Assembly: GCF_004340665.1 (NCBI RefSeq)
Contig: NZ_SLWO01000001.1
Location: 498,450 to 562,449, forward strand
From: Pedobacter psychrotolerans
GTDB lineage: Bacteria; Bacteroidota; Bacteroidia; Sphingobacteriales; Sphingobacteriaceae
Reading direction: 5' to 3'
Length of the DNA: 64,000 bases
In this document: positions 34,943 to 43,332 of the stretch, in pieces
Layout of the letters: each line of letters begins with the position of its first letter
How positions within the stretch are numbered: the stretch's first letter is position 1
Position numbers and translations under genes: made by a program
Notes under the pieces: generated by a model
What the model saw: the letters and a program-made list of their open reading frames with translations, nothing else
Databases searched by the model: none
Told to the model about the DNA's origin: nothing

Positions 34943-35014
34943 GAAAAAATAAACATCACCCAAAAAGATGTTTTTGGTTCAAGTGATTGAAGTAAAGAGC
35001 TTTAAATGTTTTTT

Positions 35015-35064
35015 GTAGACGCATTGTAGACGTTCTGTTTTTTTGTCGTAGTCTCTGAGTAGAC
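35015..35064. promoter_or_regulatory. Four GTAG(A/T)C boxes on an 11-bp phase
   Basis: Direct repeats GTAGAC at 35015, GTAGAC at 35026, GTAGTC at 35048 and GTAGAC at 35059. The first two share the longer box TTGTAGACG. Spacings are 11, 22 and 11, so all boxes face one side of the helix. They lie 33-82 bases upstream of the -7 box at 35097, in the gap between the TPR/LuxR regulator and the DUF4870-like gene. Confidence 0.6.
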
Positions 35065-35073
35065 CCTGTTTTC

Positions 35074-35104
35074 TTGGTCATGAATGTCTGTACTGGTAAT
35101 TTTG
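35074..35104 (+). promoter_or_regulatory. Promoter of the DUF4870-like gene
   Basis: TTG at 35074-35076, 20 bases, then TAATTTTG at 35097-35104. Both elements and the spacing agree with the Bacteroidota -33/-7 pattern. The ATG follows 28 bases later. Confidence 0.65.
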
Positions 35105-35132
35105 TGGTATTCATTCACATAAAAATAAAACT

Positions 35133-35483
35133 ATGAAAAGCAAGACGATGGCCATTGTTGCCTACATTACCCTCATCGGGTGGATCATTTCTTATCTGGA
35201 ATTTAAAAAATCTACAGAAAAAAGCAGACTGGTTAATTATCATTTAGGTCAGTCGCTTGGGATTATCATTACCTCATTTGCCTTAAGTATCATCAGTAGC
35301 ATCATCCTGGCGATTATCCCTTCATTGGGTTTTATCTTTTATATCGTTTTACTCATTCCATTTTTGCTTTTGTTATTGGGCATCATTGCTGCGAATAATG
35401 AAGTAGAGAAACCAGTTCCCATCATCGGAAAAATATTTGAAGGCAAATTCAACTTCGCTTCAGAAAAGGAAAGTAAAATTTAA
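35133..35483 (+). CDS. Small membrane protein, DUF4870-like
   Basis: 116 residues with about three hydrophobic helices (AIVAYITLIGWIISYL; LGIIITSFALSIISSIILAII; FIFYIVLLIPFLLLLLGII). Between the first two is NYHLGQSLGI, the hydrophilic segment typical of DUF4870/Tic20-like proteins. It ends GIIAANNEVEKPVPIIGKI, matching the family's AxNGE...P end. Molecular role is unknown. It is controlled from a good promoter behind the four GTAGAC boxes, so it is a likely target of the adjacent TPR/LuxR regulator. An alternative start is the Met at 35148. Confidence 0.65.
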   Translation: MKSKTMAIVAYITLIGWIISYLEFKKSTEKSRLVNYHLGQSLGIIITSFALSIISSIILAIIPSLGFIFYIVLLIPFLLLLLGIIAANNEVEKPVPIIGKIFEGKFNFASEKESKI

Positions 35484-35513
35484 AAAATTTAAAATGAAGC
35501 CGTTATTCAAAAT

Positions 35514-35642
35514 ATGTATAGCGCCTCTCAAGTTAAGTGTTATGGCTATGCCATAGCACTTTTTATAATGTTGCCAGGTTTTAAAACAACGGCACAAAAG
35601 CCTGAAGAAAAAAACATTAGCTGTTTGATGGGATCACGGTAG
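35514..35642 (+). pseudogene. Remnant of an exported protein gene
   Basis: A 42-codon open frame encodes a signal-like peptide (YAIALFIMLPGFKTTAQ) followed by a short tail. One base out of frame after the Cys near residue 38, the readable FDGITVVAEAKLTKR continues to a stop at about 35670. This looks like the decayed start of a secreted protein rather than a working gene. It could also be a genuine small exported peptide. Confidence 0.35.
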
Positions 35643-35711
35643 TTGCTGAGGCTAAATTGACGAAAAGGTAAATCAATTAAACAGATCAATGAACGTTTAA
35701 ATTTAAATAAC

Positions 35712-36707
35712 ATGGACATGACCGGTTGGGAAATTGAAAATCCGGGAGAAAATCTCCTGGCTGTTAACGATAAAAATCTAAAGGCTTTTATGAAAGCCTA
35801 TCCATTGTCTGCACTCAGTCCTGATGGGACAATGCTGTTCATCATCCGCAAATATCATCCTACGCTAAACTGTTCACCTGATGATCAAAATCATCCATCA
35901 GATAGTTTTAGGATGTGCCTGGCCTATTATACCGCAAGTACATATTTCTTTTTTGAGTTGCCAAGCCATTTTAATTACAATATGCTATCTGTGCGGTATG
36001 ATCAAAACATACAAGATTTGGCCATTACCATTTCCAGCAGAGAAATGACTCGGGTAACGAATGTTAAGGAACTGTTCTTAAAACTGGAAAGTTTTGCGCC
36101 TAAAACGGACGCAGAAAAGGAAGCTGCTTTCACAAGTCTTAATAATGAAATTCCGCCTCAAAAACAACGGGCACCTATCACCCAAACAGAAGTAAGTTCT
36201 ACCGTAATTGGCATGTTAAAAAATGCAGATTTTGATGATTGGTGGGTATCTGAACCGCATAAAATAGGCTTTTTGAATGATGTTGAAATGAACTTCACCA
36301 TCACCGATTATAATCCTAATGAAGATGAAAATTTTATGGAGGAAGCTGATGAAGCCATCCGTAATTTTATGTCAAAAACGCTTAAAGACAGGGAAGCAAC
36401 CACTGCACATGTGTATCAAAACTGTATGGATTTTTTAGATGCGATAGGTTATGATGAAGCAGACCAGCACTTATGGGACATCAAAGATCACGAGGAAATA
36501 TGGAATTATGTTACACCACGGGAAATATATGTTACCCGCGAACCTTATGAAGATAAGGGCGTATACCTTCGTTTAACCTTTAGTTGCGAATGGGAACAGG
36601 AGCATGGCCTGCAACTGGTATTTAATAAAAGCGGTAAATTGGTACGGGTAAGTGATGATGATGGACATATTCTGGGCTGGCAAGGCCACGGAATGTTAAC
36701 AGATTAA
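35712..36707 (+). CDS. Hypothetical protein with DUF6985-like C-terminal half
   Basis: 331 residues, no signal peptide, acidic, probably cytoplasmic. The N-terminal half (to about residue 150) is unrecognised. The C-terminal half has HLWDIKDHEEIWNYVTPREIYVTREPY and LTFSCEWEQEHGLQLVF, ending in VRVSDDDGH. These resemble DUF6985-type proteins found near polymorphic-toxin and immunity loci. It precedes a SUFU-domain gene (122 bases) and a 529-residue unknown protein. The arrangement suggests an orphan immunity or intracellular binding module, which is inference. Start could also be the Met at 35718. Confidence 0.6.
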   Translation: MDMTGWEIENPGENLLAVNDKNLKAFMKAYPLSALSPDGTMLFIIRKYHPTLNCSPDDQNHPSDSFRMCLAYYTASTYFFFELPSHFNYNMLSVRYDQNIQDLAITISSREMTRVTNVKELFLKLESFAPKTDAEKEAAFTSLNNEIPPQKQRAPITQTEVSSTVIGMLKNADFDDWWVSEPHKIGFLNDVEMNFTITDYNPNEDENFMEEADEAIRNFMSKTLKDREATTAHVYQNCMDFLDAIGYDEADQHLWDIKDHEEIWNYVTPREIYVTREPYEDKGVYLRLTFSCEWEQEHGLQLVFNKSGKLVRVSDDDGHILGWQGHGMLTD

Positions 36708-36829
36708 TTGTTTGCAGCAAGGTTCGTTTATGCAGATCTGGCGTAATTCGATAAGAAGTTATCCATTCATACGTTTATAATCATTCATTAAAAAATGTTT
36801 CTTATAACCTGAACACAAAAGCAATTGTA

Positions 36830-37486
36830 ATGAATAAAGAAGAATATCAAAAACAATTCACCACAGAAGATACACCAGGCTGGCAGGCAATTGATCATCA
36901 ATTGGATAAAATTTATGGCAGTATTGAACCACGTCATTATCCACCTTTATGTGGTATCCATTATATGGCAGGTGGCAGCGACCCGATAGATGGTGCCAGC
37001 GTATATGATAGCAACCACCAGGAATTTCACCGCCACATCGTAAGTTATGGTATGAGTGAACTTTATTATGATGAAGAGAAAGCTGGTGGCGAATTTAGTA
37101 AATGGGGTTTTGAATTTACCCTCAGGCTGGTGCCCTTTAAGGATGATCAGAATGATCCCATCTGGGCCATACAGGTGATGAATAACCTGGCCCGCTATGT
37201 ATTTTCGAGCGGAAAGTGGTTTGAAGAAAATCATTTTGTTCCGGCTAATGGCCCCATCAGGCTGGATACGGAAACCGAAATTACTGGTTTTGTTTTTACA
37301 CTAGACCCTGAACTGGGTAAAATCCAGACACCACACGGTGAGGTAAGCTTTCTGCAAATGGTAGGCATTACCAATGCTGAGGTAGAACAACTGAAGCTTA
37401 ATCCAACTACAGATGCCGTAAAAGACCTCATTGATCGTTTAAAAGTGGATAATCCATTATTGATTACAGACCTTAACAGAAAGTAA
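36830..37486 (+). CDS. Suppressor-of-fused (SUFU) domain protein
   Basis: 218 residues matching bacterial SUFU domains (PF05076). Visible parts are DGASVYDSNHQEFHRHIVSYGMS, KWGFEFTLRLVPF, NDPIWAIQVMNNLARYVFSSG and GEVSFLQMVGITNAEVEQL. SUFU domains in bacteria are known mainly as predicted immunity proteins of contact-dependent or polymorphic toxin systems, and as general binding domains. No toxin (RHS, WHH, HNH and so on) is encoded within 10 kb, so the partner is unknown. It is followed after 4 bases by the next gene, so the two are co-translated. Confidence 0.85.
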   Translation: MNKEEYQKQFTTEDTPGWQAIDHQLDKIYGSIEPRHYPPLCGIHYMAGGSDPIDGASVYDSNHQEFHRHIVSYGMSELYYDEEKAGGEFSKWGFEFTLRLVPFKDDQNDPIWAIQVMNNLARYVFSSGKWFEENHFVPANGPIRLDTETEITGFVFTLDPELGKIQTPHGEVSFLQMVGITNAEVEQLKLNPTTDAVKDLIDRLKVDNPLLITDLNRK

Positions 37487-37490
37487 AGCC

Positions 37491-39080
37491 ATGTCAATGC
37501 ACGAAATTGAAGACCTCGTTGAAGAAACCACCTATTTGATAGATCGGTCTTCGAATGATGAGTTGATTACGAAAAGAGACCTCTTATTTAATCTATATTG
37601 TTTTGAAGCATTTTTTGATACCAGCTATACTCATTTCAGAGTGATGGATATTTTGCTTAAAAATCGGTTTGTCTATCAAATCCCCATAGCAAAATACCCG
37701 CAATTGGGCATTACCGATGAACAGCTTCCTACAGATGAGTATGGTGATTGGGTGTATGATCAGGATCAAAAGGAAATGGGTTATGCGCAAAGCAAAAATG
37801 GCGAGATGTACCTGTATTGTGATGCTGGAGATTGGTTTTGGAAGCGTTTATGTGAACTTGATATTTTGCCAAAAGCCGATCATAAAAGCCCTCAAAAGCT
37901 TTCAACGCCACAACTGGTTAAAGTGATTATGCTGGAAGCAGAAAGGCAACATGATAACAATTTATTAAAGCACTGGTATAATTTACTTGCAAATGCCATT
38001 TTAGGAGGTGATTTTGAAGAAGATGAAGGTGTGCCAGGCACATTTGATGGTTTTTTGCAGAATGATCATTTTTCTGAAATTCGTGATATTGCCTTGCGCA
38101 ACCAGCTTATGGAACAAAAAACGAGTAGCGAAAGGGATGATTATTTGTTGTTACCCCATTTAAAAGATAATCTGTCTAGCGCAACAGGTTTGGAGGAAAC
38201 TTATAAAATCCGTTATCTGCTCGAATTTTCAAAAAGCATTGATCAGTTACGCAGTGCATACCAAAAAGATCAGCTGGCATTGGAAACCGGGCCTGAGAAA
38301 ATAAGCATAATACAACCTTTTATTAATAACTATCTGACACCCTTAGGTTGGCACTACGTTGGCATGGAACCTGAAAAAACATGGCTTTGGTATCAGGACA
38401 TTGATGATGATCAATATGAGGGGCCGGGCCACCGCCTGTTTATGCTGTTTAAATTGGATGCAGATGAAAGTACCTTGTTCTGTAACCTCGCAGTACAGCA
38501 CAGTTTAATTTTGAAATGGCAGGAAAAGCAACCTTCGCTTTTACCAAAAGACTGGCATTTTCATTATGATTTATCTGGCTGGCTTTCGGGCGATTTTACC
38601 AGTAAGAACAAACATTTGGGCAGTTGGGGAAGCTGGAAGTTTGATTTGAAAGCATCAGAAAAAGTACTTAAAAGCCATTTAGAGAATCTGATTGAAGGAC
38701 TAAAACAATCTGATTATTTCGGTTTTGTATTGGTAGAGTTCCCTCAAAAATTTCTGGCAAAAGATCTTCAGAGAATTTTGTACTTGCTGGATGAAGGAGA
38801 GGATGGCACCGGAATTATTCCAAAATACGTATTGTTCGATAGCAAAATCACCACCTTAATCGCTTTTGCCAAATGGGCTACAGAAAATAATGATGTGCAG
38901 CAAGCCGAAAAAATAATGAATCAGATTGAGGAAATGGCAGCAACACAGGATGTGTCTGCACTTCAGAAAGAAGTCATTATTGATCCATTACTGCGTCTGT
39001 GGCATCAAAAGAAAGCCATTATGTTCCCGCCGGTATGGCATCTTCACCTGGTGAAATCACTTAGGGAAAAAATAGAGTAA
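37491..39080 (+). CDS. Hypothetical protein downstream of the SUFU gene
   Basis: 529 residues, acidic, without signal peptide or membrane helix. I do not recognise a family. The middle part includes DWFWKRLCELDILPK and SIIQPFINNYLTPLGWHYVGMEPEKTW. The second half has WLSGDFTSKNKHLGSWGSWKFDL. The C-terminus is helical (NNDVQQAEKIMNQIEEMAA) and ends in LHLVKSLREKIE. It starts four bases after the SUFU stop, and therefore probably works with it. Possible roles are a binding partner or immunity-related protein, but nothing in the sequence proves this. The repeat-filled gap begins about 80 bases after its stop. Confidence 0.7.
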   Translation: MSMHEIEDLVEETTYLIDRSSNDELITKRDLLFNLYCFEAFFDTSYTHFRVMDILLKNRFVYQIPIAKYPQLGITDEQLPTDEYGDWVYDQDQKEMGYAQSKNGEMYLYCDAGDWFWKRLCELDILPKADHKSPQKLSTPQLVKVIMLEAERQHDNNLLKHWYNLLANAILGGDFEEDEGVPGTFDGFLQNDHFSEIRDIALRNQLMEQKTSSERDDYLLLPHLKDNLSSATGLEETYKIRYLLEFSKSIDQLRSAYQKDQLALETGPEKISIIQPFINNYLTPLGWHYVGMEPEKTWLWYQDIDDDQYEGPGHRLFMLFKLDADESTLFCNLAVQHSLILKWQEKQPSLLPKDWHFHYDLSGWLSGDFTSKNKHLGSWGSWKFDLKASEKVLKSHLENLIEGLKQSDYFGFVLVEFPQKFLAKDLQRILYLLDEGEDGTGIIPKYVLFDSKITTLIAFAKWATENNDVQQAEKIMNQIEEMAATQDVSALQKEVIIDPLLRLWHQKKAIMFPPVWHLHLVKSLREKIE

Positions 39081-39159
39081 TAAAGCGTGAACTTAAAGCC
39101 TAGACTTCAGTCTAAACTAACGCTCGCATGATGGCTTCCTTCTACTACAGTTAGTAGCA

Positions 39160-39946
39160 TATCTATATTTTAAAATAATTTTTCCCGCAGATATAGAAGA
39201 TTTCCGAAGAACTGGGTATTAAAAATCTGCGGTAATCATTTAAATCTGCGGGACCAACTTTTGCATCATGCTGAATTTAGTTGAACACCTTTTATGATAA
39301 GATCCTGAATCAAGTTCAGGAGGACGATTCTTCGATAGAGATTGCTTCAGCAGATGAAAGATCTGCTTCGCAATGACGGATTTTTTGAAAGGATTCTCCA
39401 ACCAAATCGTCATGCTGATCCGATAGTTATCGGATTTAGTTCAGCACCTTTCTGTGATAAGATCCTGAATCAAGTTCAGGAGGACGATTCTTCGTGGGTT
39501 TTCCTAGCAGAATCGTCTTTGCGAGGAGGCACGACAGCTTGCCCCGACCTTTCGGGGAAGCAATCTATTTTGTGGATTTTTCGATGGAGATTGCTTCAGC
39601 AGATGAAAGATCTGCTTCGCAATGACGGATTTTTTGAAGGGATGCACTAACCGAATCATCATGCTGATCCGATAGTTATCGGATTTAGTTCAGCAACTTT
39701 CTATGGTAAGATCCTGAATCAAGCTCAGGAGGACGATTCTTCAATAGAGATTGCTTCAGCAAATGAAGAATTTGCTTCGCAATGACGGATTTTTCGAGGA
39801 TTCTCTAACCGAATCGTCATGCTGATCCGATAGTTATCGGATTCAGTTCAGCACTTTATTGATATCCTAAAAAATAATTTCCCCGCAGATCTAGAAGATT
39901 TCCGCAGAACTGGGTATTAAAATCAGTGGGAAAAAGCCTTTCCATA
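39160..39946. repeat. Intergenic array of A, B and C repeats
   Basis: About 1 kb without a gene (39081-40076). A C element at 39172-39262 (TTCCCGCAGAT...ATCTGCGGGAC) is followed by A and B units to 39870, then a truncated C to 39946. Four A/B pairs can be read, and the GTCATGCTGA starts lie near 39408, 39657 and 39816. The A units here carry the TCCGATAgtTATCGGA hairpin instead of the GTAGC hairpin. The beginning of the gap has a small TAGACT-AGTCTA hairpin. Confidence 0.9.
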
Positions 39947-40076
39947 ATGTAAAAGATTATATTTATTATTGTATGATACGGGTGACAGTAGTATCTCTTT
40001 TAACTATCTAAATTTTTTTTAACGTATCGGTAATCGGGTGCAGATGTTGCATTCCATCACCATTTCTCTCAAATAA

Positions 40077-41933
40077 ATGAAAAATAAAGGCATTAGTGTA
40101 ATCATGCCCACTTATCAGCATGGCGCATTTATCTCCCGGGCAATTACCAGTTTGCAGCTTCAAACCTTTCGCGAATGGGAACTGATTATCATCGTTGATG
40201 GCAGTACTGATGCAACAATAGATGTGATCAATTGCTACGTCAGCGATGATCGAATAAAATGCCTGTCTAATAAATCAAATGAAGGTCTTGGTGCTGCTAT
40301 TAACCGGGGACTGGAGCATGCCAAGTATGATTATATTAGCTACCTACCCTCTGATGATTTATACTTTGAAGATCACCTCCAGTCGCTTTGGAGTTTGGCA
40401 CAGTCTAACCCCGATGCGGCTTTTTTCTGTTCGGGTGCAAAACATAATTATCAGGATGATCATACGGGTAGTGGCGGACAAAAATGTTTCGGGCTTTTTA
40501 TAGATATTGGGTACCAGTTGGTGCAGGTAATGCACAAAACAACAACTCAAAGATGGCTGGAAAGAAATGAATTGGTTACAGATAGTCTGAATGTTCTGTT
40601 CTGGAATCAATTACTGGATGGAGCCGAACCAAAATTTACCATGAAAATTACAGCCGAATGGACTTCCCACCCAAGCCAGCGACACAAAATTATTAGCGAG
40701 CGCTGGGGTGGCGGGATCAACCTGTATAAGCAGTTTTACCAGATCAATCAAAAACTGAAGTTCAAATCGGCCTTTGGAGGATTGATAGATGAAAACGTAG
40801 AATATTTGGGCTTTGATCATCTTCCTGTGATTTCGAATGAGCCATCCTTAAAAATCCTTTTGGTAGGTGAGCTGGCCTATAATGCTGAGCGGGTTTTGGC
40901 TTTCGAAGAAAAGGGCCATCAGTTATATGGCTTATGGATGGATGAGCCCTCTTTTTATAACTCGGTTGGTCCGCTTCCTTTTGGCAATATCATCGACATC
41001 CCTAAAGAGAATTGGCAACAAGCAGTTCAAAAGCTCAAACCAGATATCATTTATGCGCTCTTAAATTTTAGGGCTATACCATTTATTCATGATGTGCTCC
41101 GTGCAGATTTGGGAATTCCCTTTGTGTGGCATTTTAAAGAAGGACCATTCTTTTGCAGGCAAAAAGACTTATGGGATAAAATGATTGATCTTTTTCAATA
41201 TGCTGACGGAACAATTTATCTGAATGAGGAAATTAAATGCTGGTATGAACAGTTTTTTCATTTTGATGTGCCTTTAAGTATGATCCTCGATGGAGATTTA
41301 CCACATATAAAAAGATTTGAGGGCAAGCCTGGTCGATTGATTTCGCAGGAGGACGGGGAGATTCATACCGTAGTTCCGGGACGGCCGATGGGGCTTTCGC
41401 CGATTGATGTTCAGGAATTATCTAAAAGGAAGATCCATTTACATCTTTATGGAGATTTTTACCATAGTGTTTATAAATCATGGATTGATGAGGCCAATTT
41501 ATTGGCTCCGGGCTATCTTCATTTGCATCCGGCATGTTCACCACAGCATTGGGTAGCAGAACTTTCTAAATATGATGCAGGCTGGCTACATATTTATGAT
41601 GCGGAGAATTTTGGTGAGCTGATGAAGGCGAGTTGGCTTGATCTCAACTATGCGGCGAGGATGTCTACACTTGGCGCCGCCGGCCTCCCGATGATTCAGC
41701 GGGATAATACAGGGCATATCTGCGCCTCTCAATCTTTCACCAGTAAAAATGGATTCGGGATTTTTTATCATTCTTATGACGATCTGGCTGTGCAACTCAG
41801 TAATAAGGAACAGATGAATCGCATGAGGCAGGAAATATGGGGTAAAAGAGAAATCCTGAGTTTTAACCATCATATTGATGATGTTTTATCTTTTTTTAGG
41901 GAGGTGATTAAGTCAAAGAAAATCGTGCATTAG
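40077..41933 (+). CDS. Two-domain glycosyltransferase (GT2 plus GT-B-like domain)
   Basis: 618 residues. Residues 1-250 are a GT-A family 2 domain: ISVIMPTYQHGAFISRAITSLQLQTF, then IIIVDGSTDATIDV, then the metal-binding-type YLPSDDLYFEDHL. From residue 260 a second domain starts with PSLKILLVGELAYNAERVL. It includes IPFVWHFKEGPFFCRQKDLWDKM and HLHPACSPQHWVAELSKYDAGWLHIYD, a GT-B-like (GT4-type) fold. Such fusions probably add two sugars in glycan or glycoprotein synthesis. No other glycan gene is nearby and it is flanked on both sides by long repeat arrays, so the substrate is unknown. Confidence 0.8.
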   Translation: MKNKGISVIMPTYQHGAFISRAITSLQLQTFREWELIIIVDGSTDATIDVINCYVSDDRIKCLSNKSNEGLGAAINRGLEHAKYDYISYLPSDDLYFEDHLQSLWSLAQSNPDAAFFCSGAKHNYQDDHTGSGGQKCFGLFIDIGYQLVQVMHKTTTQRWLERNELVTDSLNVLFWNQLLDGAEPKFTMKITAEWTSHPSQRHKIISERWGGGINLYKQFYQINQKLKFKSAFGGLIDENVEYLGFDHLPVISNEPSLKILLVGELAYNAERVLAFEEKGHQLYGLWMDEPSFYNSVGPLPFGNIIDIPKENWQQAVQKLKPDIIYALLNFRAIPFIHDVLRADLGIPFVWHFKEGPFFCRQKDLWDKMIDLFQYADGTIYLNEEIKCWYEQFFHFDVPLSMILDGDLPHIKRFEGKPGRLISQEDGEIHTVVPGRPMGLSPIDVQELSKRKIHLHLYGDFYHSVYKSWIDEANLLAPGYLHLHPACSPQHWVAELSKYDAGWLHIYDAENFGELMKASWLDLNYAARMSTLGAAGLPMIQRDNTGHICASQSFTSKNGFGIFYHSYDDLAVQLSNKEQMNRMRQEIWGKREILSFNHHIDDVLSFFREVIKSKKIVH

Positions 41934-41946
41934 CATGATATTCATT

Positions 41947-42003
41947 TATCGGTTGGGATAGAAACAAGGAGTATTGTTTTGGTTGGTGAGACACCAACCG
42001 ATA
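41947..42003. repeat. Nested hairpins after the glycosyltransferase gene
   Basis: TATCGGTTGG (41947-41956) pairs with CCAACCGATA (41994-42003). The inner GGTTGGTG/CACCAACC hairpin (41981-41988 and 41992-41999) shares the right arm, so the two pairings compete. It may serve as a terminator for the glycosyltransferase gene, about 15 bases after its stop. Confidence 0.6.
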
Positions 42004-42020
42004 GTGAAATTTAATCAAAA

Positions 42021-42740
42021 ATCGTCCTCTCGACTGGAACGCCTGCCTTTTTCAGGCAGCAGCGAAACGGAGAGATCTTTGAAATCAGGATTGATAAATT
42101 TAATTTACGAATTTCAAAGATTCCTCCGCTGCGGTCGGAATGACGAGATTTTCGAAGCGATTAAACCACTCGCTTGTAGCTTCGATAAATATTTTTTCCA
42201 AAGCCTTTCCCTTTCAGGGGAAAGGTGCCGATAGGCGGATAGGGGCTAATTTACTCAAAGGTCGTCTTCTCGACTGGAGCGCCTGCCTTTTTCAGGCAGC
42301 AGCGAAACGGAGAGATCTTTGAAGTCAGGATTGATAAATTTAATTTACGATTTCAAAGATTCCTCCACTGCGGTCGGAATGACGAGATTTTAGAAGCGAT
42401 TAAACCACCTTGCCTGTAGCTTCGATAAATATTTATTTCAAAGCCTTTTCCTTTCAGGGGAAAGGTGCCGATAGGCGGATAGGGGTTAATTTACTCCGAG
42501 GTCGTCTTCTCGACTGAAGCGCCTGCCTTTTTCAGGCAGCAGCGAAACGGAGAGATCTTTGAAATCAGGATTGATAAAATTTACTTTACGAAGTTCAAAG
42601 ATTCCTCCACTGCGGTCGGAATGACGAGCTTTTCGAAGCGATTAAACCGCTCGCTTGTAGCTTCGATAAATATTTTTCCAAAGCCTTTCCCTTTCAGGGG
42701 AAAGGTGCCGATAGGCGGATAGGGGCTTAAACTACCCCGC
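42021..42740. repeat. Three tandem copies of a 240-bp composite repeat
   Basis: The CGACTGG/CGACTGA anchor appears at 42031, 42271 and 42511, exactly 240 bases apart. Each copy has TCGTC...CTCGACTG at the left, a GCCTGCC-GGCAGC hairpin, and a GCGGTCGGAATGACGA right arm that is the inverted partner of the left end. It then ends with a CCTTTCCCTTTCAGGGGAAAGG hairpin and GATAGGCGGATAGGGG. The last segment recurs in inverted form near 49640 and 49796. No protein is encoded; short frames across it are by-products. Confidence 0.92.
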
Positions 42741-42748
42741 CCGATGGG

Positions 42749-42775
42749 CACCCCTCCTTAAAAAAAGGAGGGGTG
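42749..42775. terminator. CACCCCTCCTT hairpin (terminator-like element)
   Basis: An 11-bp perfect stem (CACCCCTCCTT / AAGGAGGGGTG) with a 5-nt A-rich loop, close after the 240-bp repeats and 45 bases beyond the stop codon of the orphan gene. A near-copy occurs at 49734-49756. The element may terminate the orphan gene at 42820. Confidence 0.55.
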
Positions 42776-42819
42776 TATCGATTGCCATAACCTATCAGTT
42801 GGTGATACAGCTACTCAAA

Positions 42820-43332
42820 TTAATTGATTTGAATTCTTTGTTTAAAAGCCGTATACCAAGCATCGCAATCTGTAAACCAATCATAAATCATTTTATATGC
42901 AGTGGTAATTTCGGCAGAAAAGTTTAGGGTTGCACCTTCATAACCTTCTTCTTGAAAGATGTAGGCATTTAAGCCAAAATATAACAGTTCGGATAGGTGT
43001 TCTACATCAAAATGGCCAACGGCTTGCAATTGATAAGTCTGGCTTTGGGCATATTGCTGAAAGGTGTCTTCATTGGCCAAAGGTTTGGTTTTGGTAAACA
43101 GGCTGATGATATTGTTTACATCATAAAGTGCGTTGGCAATAGTAATGGGTTTGTGTTTACCTGAACGAGGATCGGGCCCGGTAGTTGCGCTGAGCATTTC
43201 AGTAAGTATTTGATTTACATCCGATAAACTATTCATTTCAAAATAGCCTCCAATAAGTTTCCGGAATTCTGTTACAGCTGCTACCTGATTTGGGAGCTGT
43301 GTGTTTGGGTTTTTACAATTGTTAGTCTGCAT
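42820..43332 (-). CDS. Hypothetical protein with structured leader
   Basis: 170 residues, probably cytoplasmic, family unknown. The N-terminal 15 residues are Asn/Gln/Pro-rich (MQTNNCKNPNTQLPNQ). The rest looks helical: VAAVTEFRKLIGGYFEMN, SQTYQLQAVGHFDVEHLSEL and ITTAYKMIYDWFTDCDAWYTAF. It sits alone between repeat arrays, convergent with the glycosyltransferase gene. Its start region is enclosed in inverted repeats (43321-43424). The start codon itself sits against the 10-bp arm GCAGACTAAC, which suggests translational control. No function is offered. Confidence 0.6.
   Translation of the reverse strand: MQTNNCKNPNTQLPNQVAAVTEFRKLIGGYFEMNSLSDVNQILTEMLSATTGPDPRSGKHKPITIANALYDVNNIISLFTKTKPLANEDTFQQYAQSQTYQLQAVGHFDVEHLSELLYFGLNAYIFQEEGYEGATLNFSAEITTAYKMIYDWFTDCDAWYTAFKQRIQIN

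Noticed and set aside
42021..42740. Prophage or insertion sequence in the 240-bp repeat region
   Set aside because: No transposase, integrase or phage protein could be read in any frame.
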